A DNA stretch of 6,613 bases from Thiobacillus sp. UBA6918. Lineage in GTDB: Bacteria; Pseudomonadota; Gammaproteobacteria; Burkholderiales; Thiobacillaceae. The notes below the pieces were generated by a model, which saw only the letters and a program-made list of their open reading frames with translations, was not told where the DNA came from and searched no databases. The stretch covers positions 9,068 to 15,680 of the forward strand of contig DKAU01000079.1 of the NCBI GenBank assembly GCA_002450925.1. Reading direction: 5' to 3'. Below are positions 5,771 to 6,613 of the stretch, one piece after another. Position numbers and translations under genes: made by a program. Numbering within the stretch: position 1 is the stretch's first letter; each line of letters opens with the position of its first letter.

Positions 5771-6383
5771 ATGCAGGGAATGCCCACGGCTCTCGTCTTT
5801 TCTTGATCAGGTCAAAGCGGAGAGTCCCGGCTATTACTGCAAGCCGGTGATGCCTTTCGGGGTCTCCAACCCGCGGCTGCTGATCGTGGGTCTCGCGCCG
5901 GGGATGCATGGCGCTAACCGAACGGGCAGGCCTTTTACCGGCGACCATGCAGGCATCCTGCTTTATGAAACCCTGCACAAATTCGGCTTTGCGAGCCGTC
6001 CGGTTTCCGTATCGTCAGATGACGGACTCGAACTGATCGACTGCCGCATCACCAACGCGGTGAAATGCCTGCCTCCCGCCAACAAGCCGGAAACTGCGGA
6101 AATAAAACAGTGCAACCGCCATCTCGAATCGGAACTGCAATCGCTGGAACGAGGAACCGCCATACTGGCGTTGGGCAATATCGCGCATGCGGCCGTATTG
6201 ATGGCGCAAGGACTTAAATCCAAAGCCCATCCCTTTGGCCACGGTGCCGTACATGACCTTCCTTCCGGCCTGCGCCTGTACGACTCCTATCACTGCTCTC
6301 GCTACAATACCCAGACGAGGCGCCTGACTCCAGAAATGTTCAAGGCCGTCTTCGCCCGCATCATTGCAGATCTGAAGGAATAA
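5754..6383 (+). CDS. Family 5 uracil-DNA glycosylase (UdgB type, Fe-S)
   Basis: The enzyme excises uracil, and in studied relatives also other deaminated bases such as hypoxanthine, from DNA to start base-excision repair. The active-site motif GLAPGMHGANRTGRPFTGD (residues 46-64 from this start) is characteristic of family 5; family 4 has GEAPG instead. The second motif is SYHCSRYNTQTRRLTPEMF (in the family usually H-x-S-R-x-N-T), near the C-terminus. Cysteines 7, 10, 105 and 120 (CRECP, then C-x14-C) fit the [4Fe-4S] ligands of families 4 and 5. I prefer ATG 5754 (209 residues), which puts the first cysteine close to the start as in relatives. ATG 5727 would add nine residues and overlap the exporter by 44 bases rather than 17. 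Neither has a ribosome binding site, so translation is probably coupled. Confidence 0.92.
   Translation: MTTLTECRECPRLSSFLDQVKAESPGYYCKPVMPFGVSNPRLLIVGLAPGMHGANRTGRPFTGDHAGILLYETLHKFGFASRPVSVSSDDGLELIDCRITNAVKCLPPANKPETAEIKQCNRHLESELQSLERGTAILALGNIAHAAVLMAQGLKSKAHPFGHGAVHDLPSGLRLYDSYHCSRYNTQTRRLTPEMFKAVFARIIADLKE
6375..6379 (+). promoter_or_regulatory. Ribosome binding site of the tautomerase-family gene, inside the glycosylase gene end
   Basis: AAGGA lies 6 bases before ATG 6386 and within the last codons of the upstream glycosylase gene. It supports the chosen start and the mature N-terminal proline. Confidence 0.75.
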
Positions 6384-6385
6384 CC

Positions 6386-6574
6386 ATGCCCGTCGTATCG
6401 ATCAAGCTCGCCGGAAAACTGAATCGCGAACAAAAGAAAGCCATCGCGGCAGAAATCACTGCCACGCTGGAAAAGCATGCAGACAAGCCCGCCCGTTATA
6501 CCTACATTTCATTCGAGGAACTGCCGGATGAGAACTGGGCGATTGCCGGTGTGCTGCTGGACGAAGACGAATAA
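6386..6574 (+). CDS. 4-oxalocrotonate tautomerase family protein (small, Pro1-type)
   Basis: A 62-residue protein of the typical length for a single-subunit member of the tautomerase superfamily. The second codon is proline (MPVVSIKLAGK), which after removal of Met becomes the catalytic N-terminal Pro1. The NREQKKAIAAEITATLEKH helix and the ENWAIAGVLL beta-hairpin follow the family pattern, with Trp50 (mature numbering) in the place of 4-OT Phe50. The arginines that bind dicarboxylate in true 4-oxalocrotonate tautomerase are not clearly kept: the position of Arg11 falls at Lys10/Leu11 and that of Arg39 at Tyr39. It is therefore probably not a meta-cleavage pathway enzyme, and its substrate is unknown. 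The ATG lies 2 bases after the glycosylase stop, with AAGGA at 6375-6379 as ribosome binding site. No terminator hairpin is visible in the 39 bases after it. Confidence 0.85.
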   Translation: MPVVSIKLAGKLNREQKKAIAAEITATLEKHADKPARYTYISFEELPDENWAIAGVLLDEDE

Positions 6575-6613
6575 GGCTTCCCCCGACTTTCCGCCTTGTC
6601 ATTCGATTTAAAA

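Noticed and set aside
6575..6613. A terminator after the last gene
   Set aside because: No hairpin followed by a T run is visible in the 39 bases before the window ends.

Overview
The window looks like chromosomal DNA of a betaproteobacterium, possibly of the Nitrosomonadales/Gallionellaceae type. This is an inference from moderate GC, dense gene packing, acpS directly followed by nagZ, and the character of the predicted proteins. No plasmid, phage, IS or CRISPR signature is visible. Most of the window is ordinary housekeeping sequence; the less explained parts are the spacer around the tRNA and two proteins of unclear role.

Left part (1-2066): the window opens inside the 3' end of a gene whose product resembles the NAD(P)-binding end of a ferredoxin-reductase-type flavoprotein. 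A 97-residue protein of unknown function follows on the same strand. A 504-residue protein on the opposite strand then converges on it, with only 9 bases between the two stop codons. That protein carries the paired motifs of a PilZ cyclic-di-GMP-binding domain (RxxxR, then DxSxxG) behind a long alpha-helical N-terminal region. It appears to start at a TTG codon.

Middle (2067-2563): a spacer of about 300 bases without a convincing gene contains a long imperfect hairpin and a split direct repeat. It leads into a complete tRNA-Ser (anticodon TGA, CCA encoded). Just after the tRNA is a perfect 7-bp hairpin whose 3' arm repeats ten bases of the tRNA T arm.

Right part (2564-6574): six genes run in one direction as a tightly packed unit. 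They encode a COG0731-type radical SAM protein, AcpS (holo-ACP synthase), NagZ (beta-N-acetylglucosaminidase of peptidoglycan recycling), a CzcD-like zinc/cation exporter, a family 5 uracil-DNA glycosylase with a probable Fe-S cluster, and a small 4-oxalocrotonate-tautomerase-family protein. The first four are joined by three successive ATGA stop/start overlaps, the fifth overlaps the fourth by about 17 bases, and the sixth starts 2 bases after the fifth. The products serve different pathways (carrier-protein activation, wall recycling, metal efflux, DNA repair), so the arrangement looks like a compact, translationally coupled operon rather than a single pathway.
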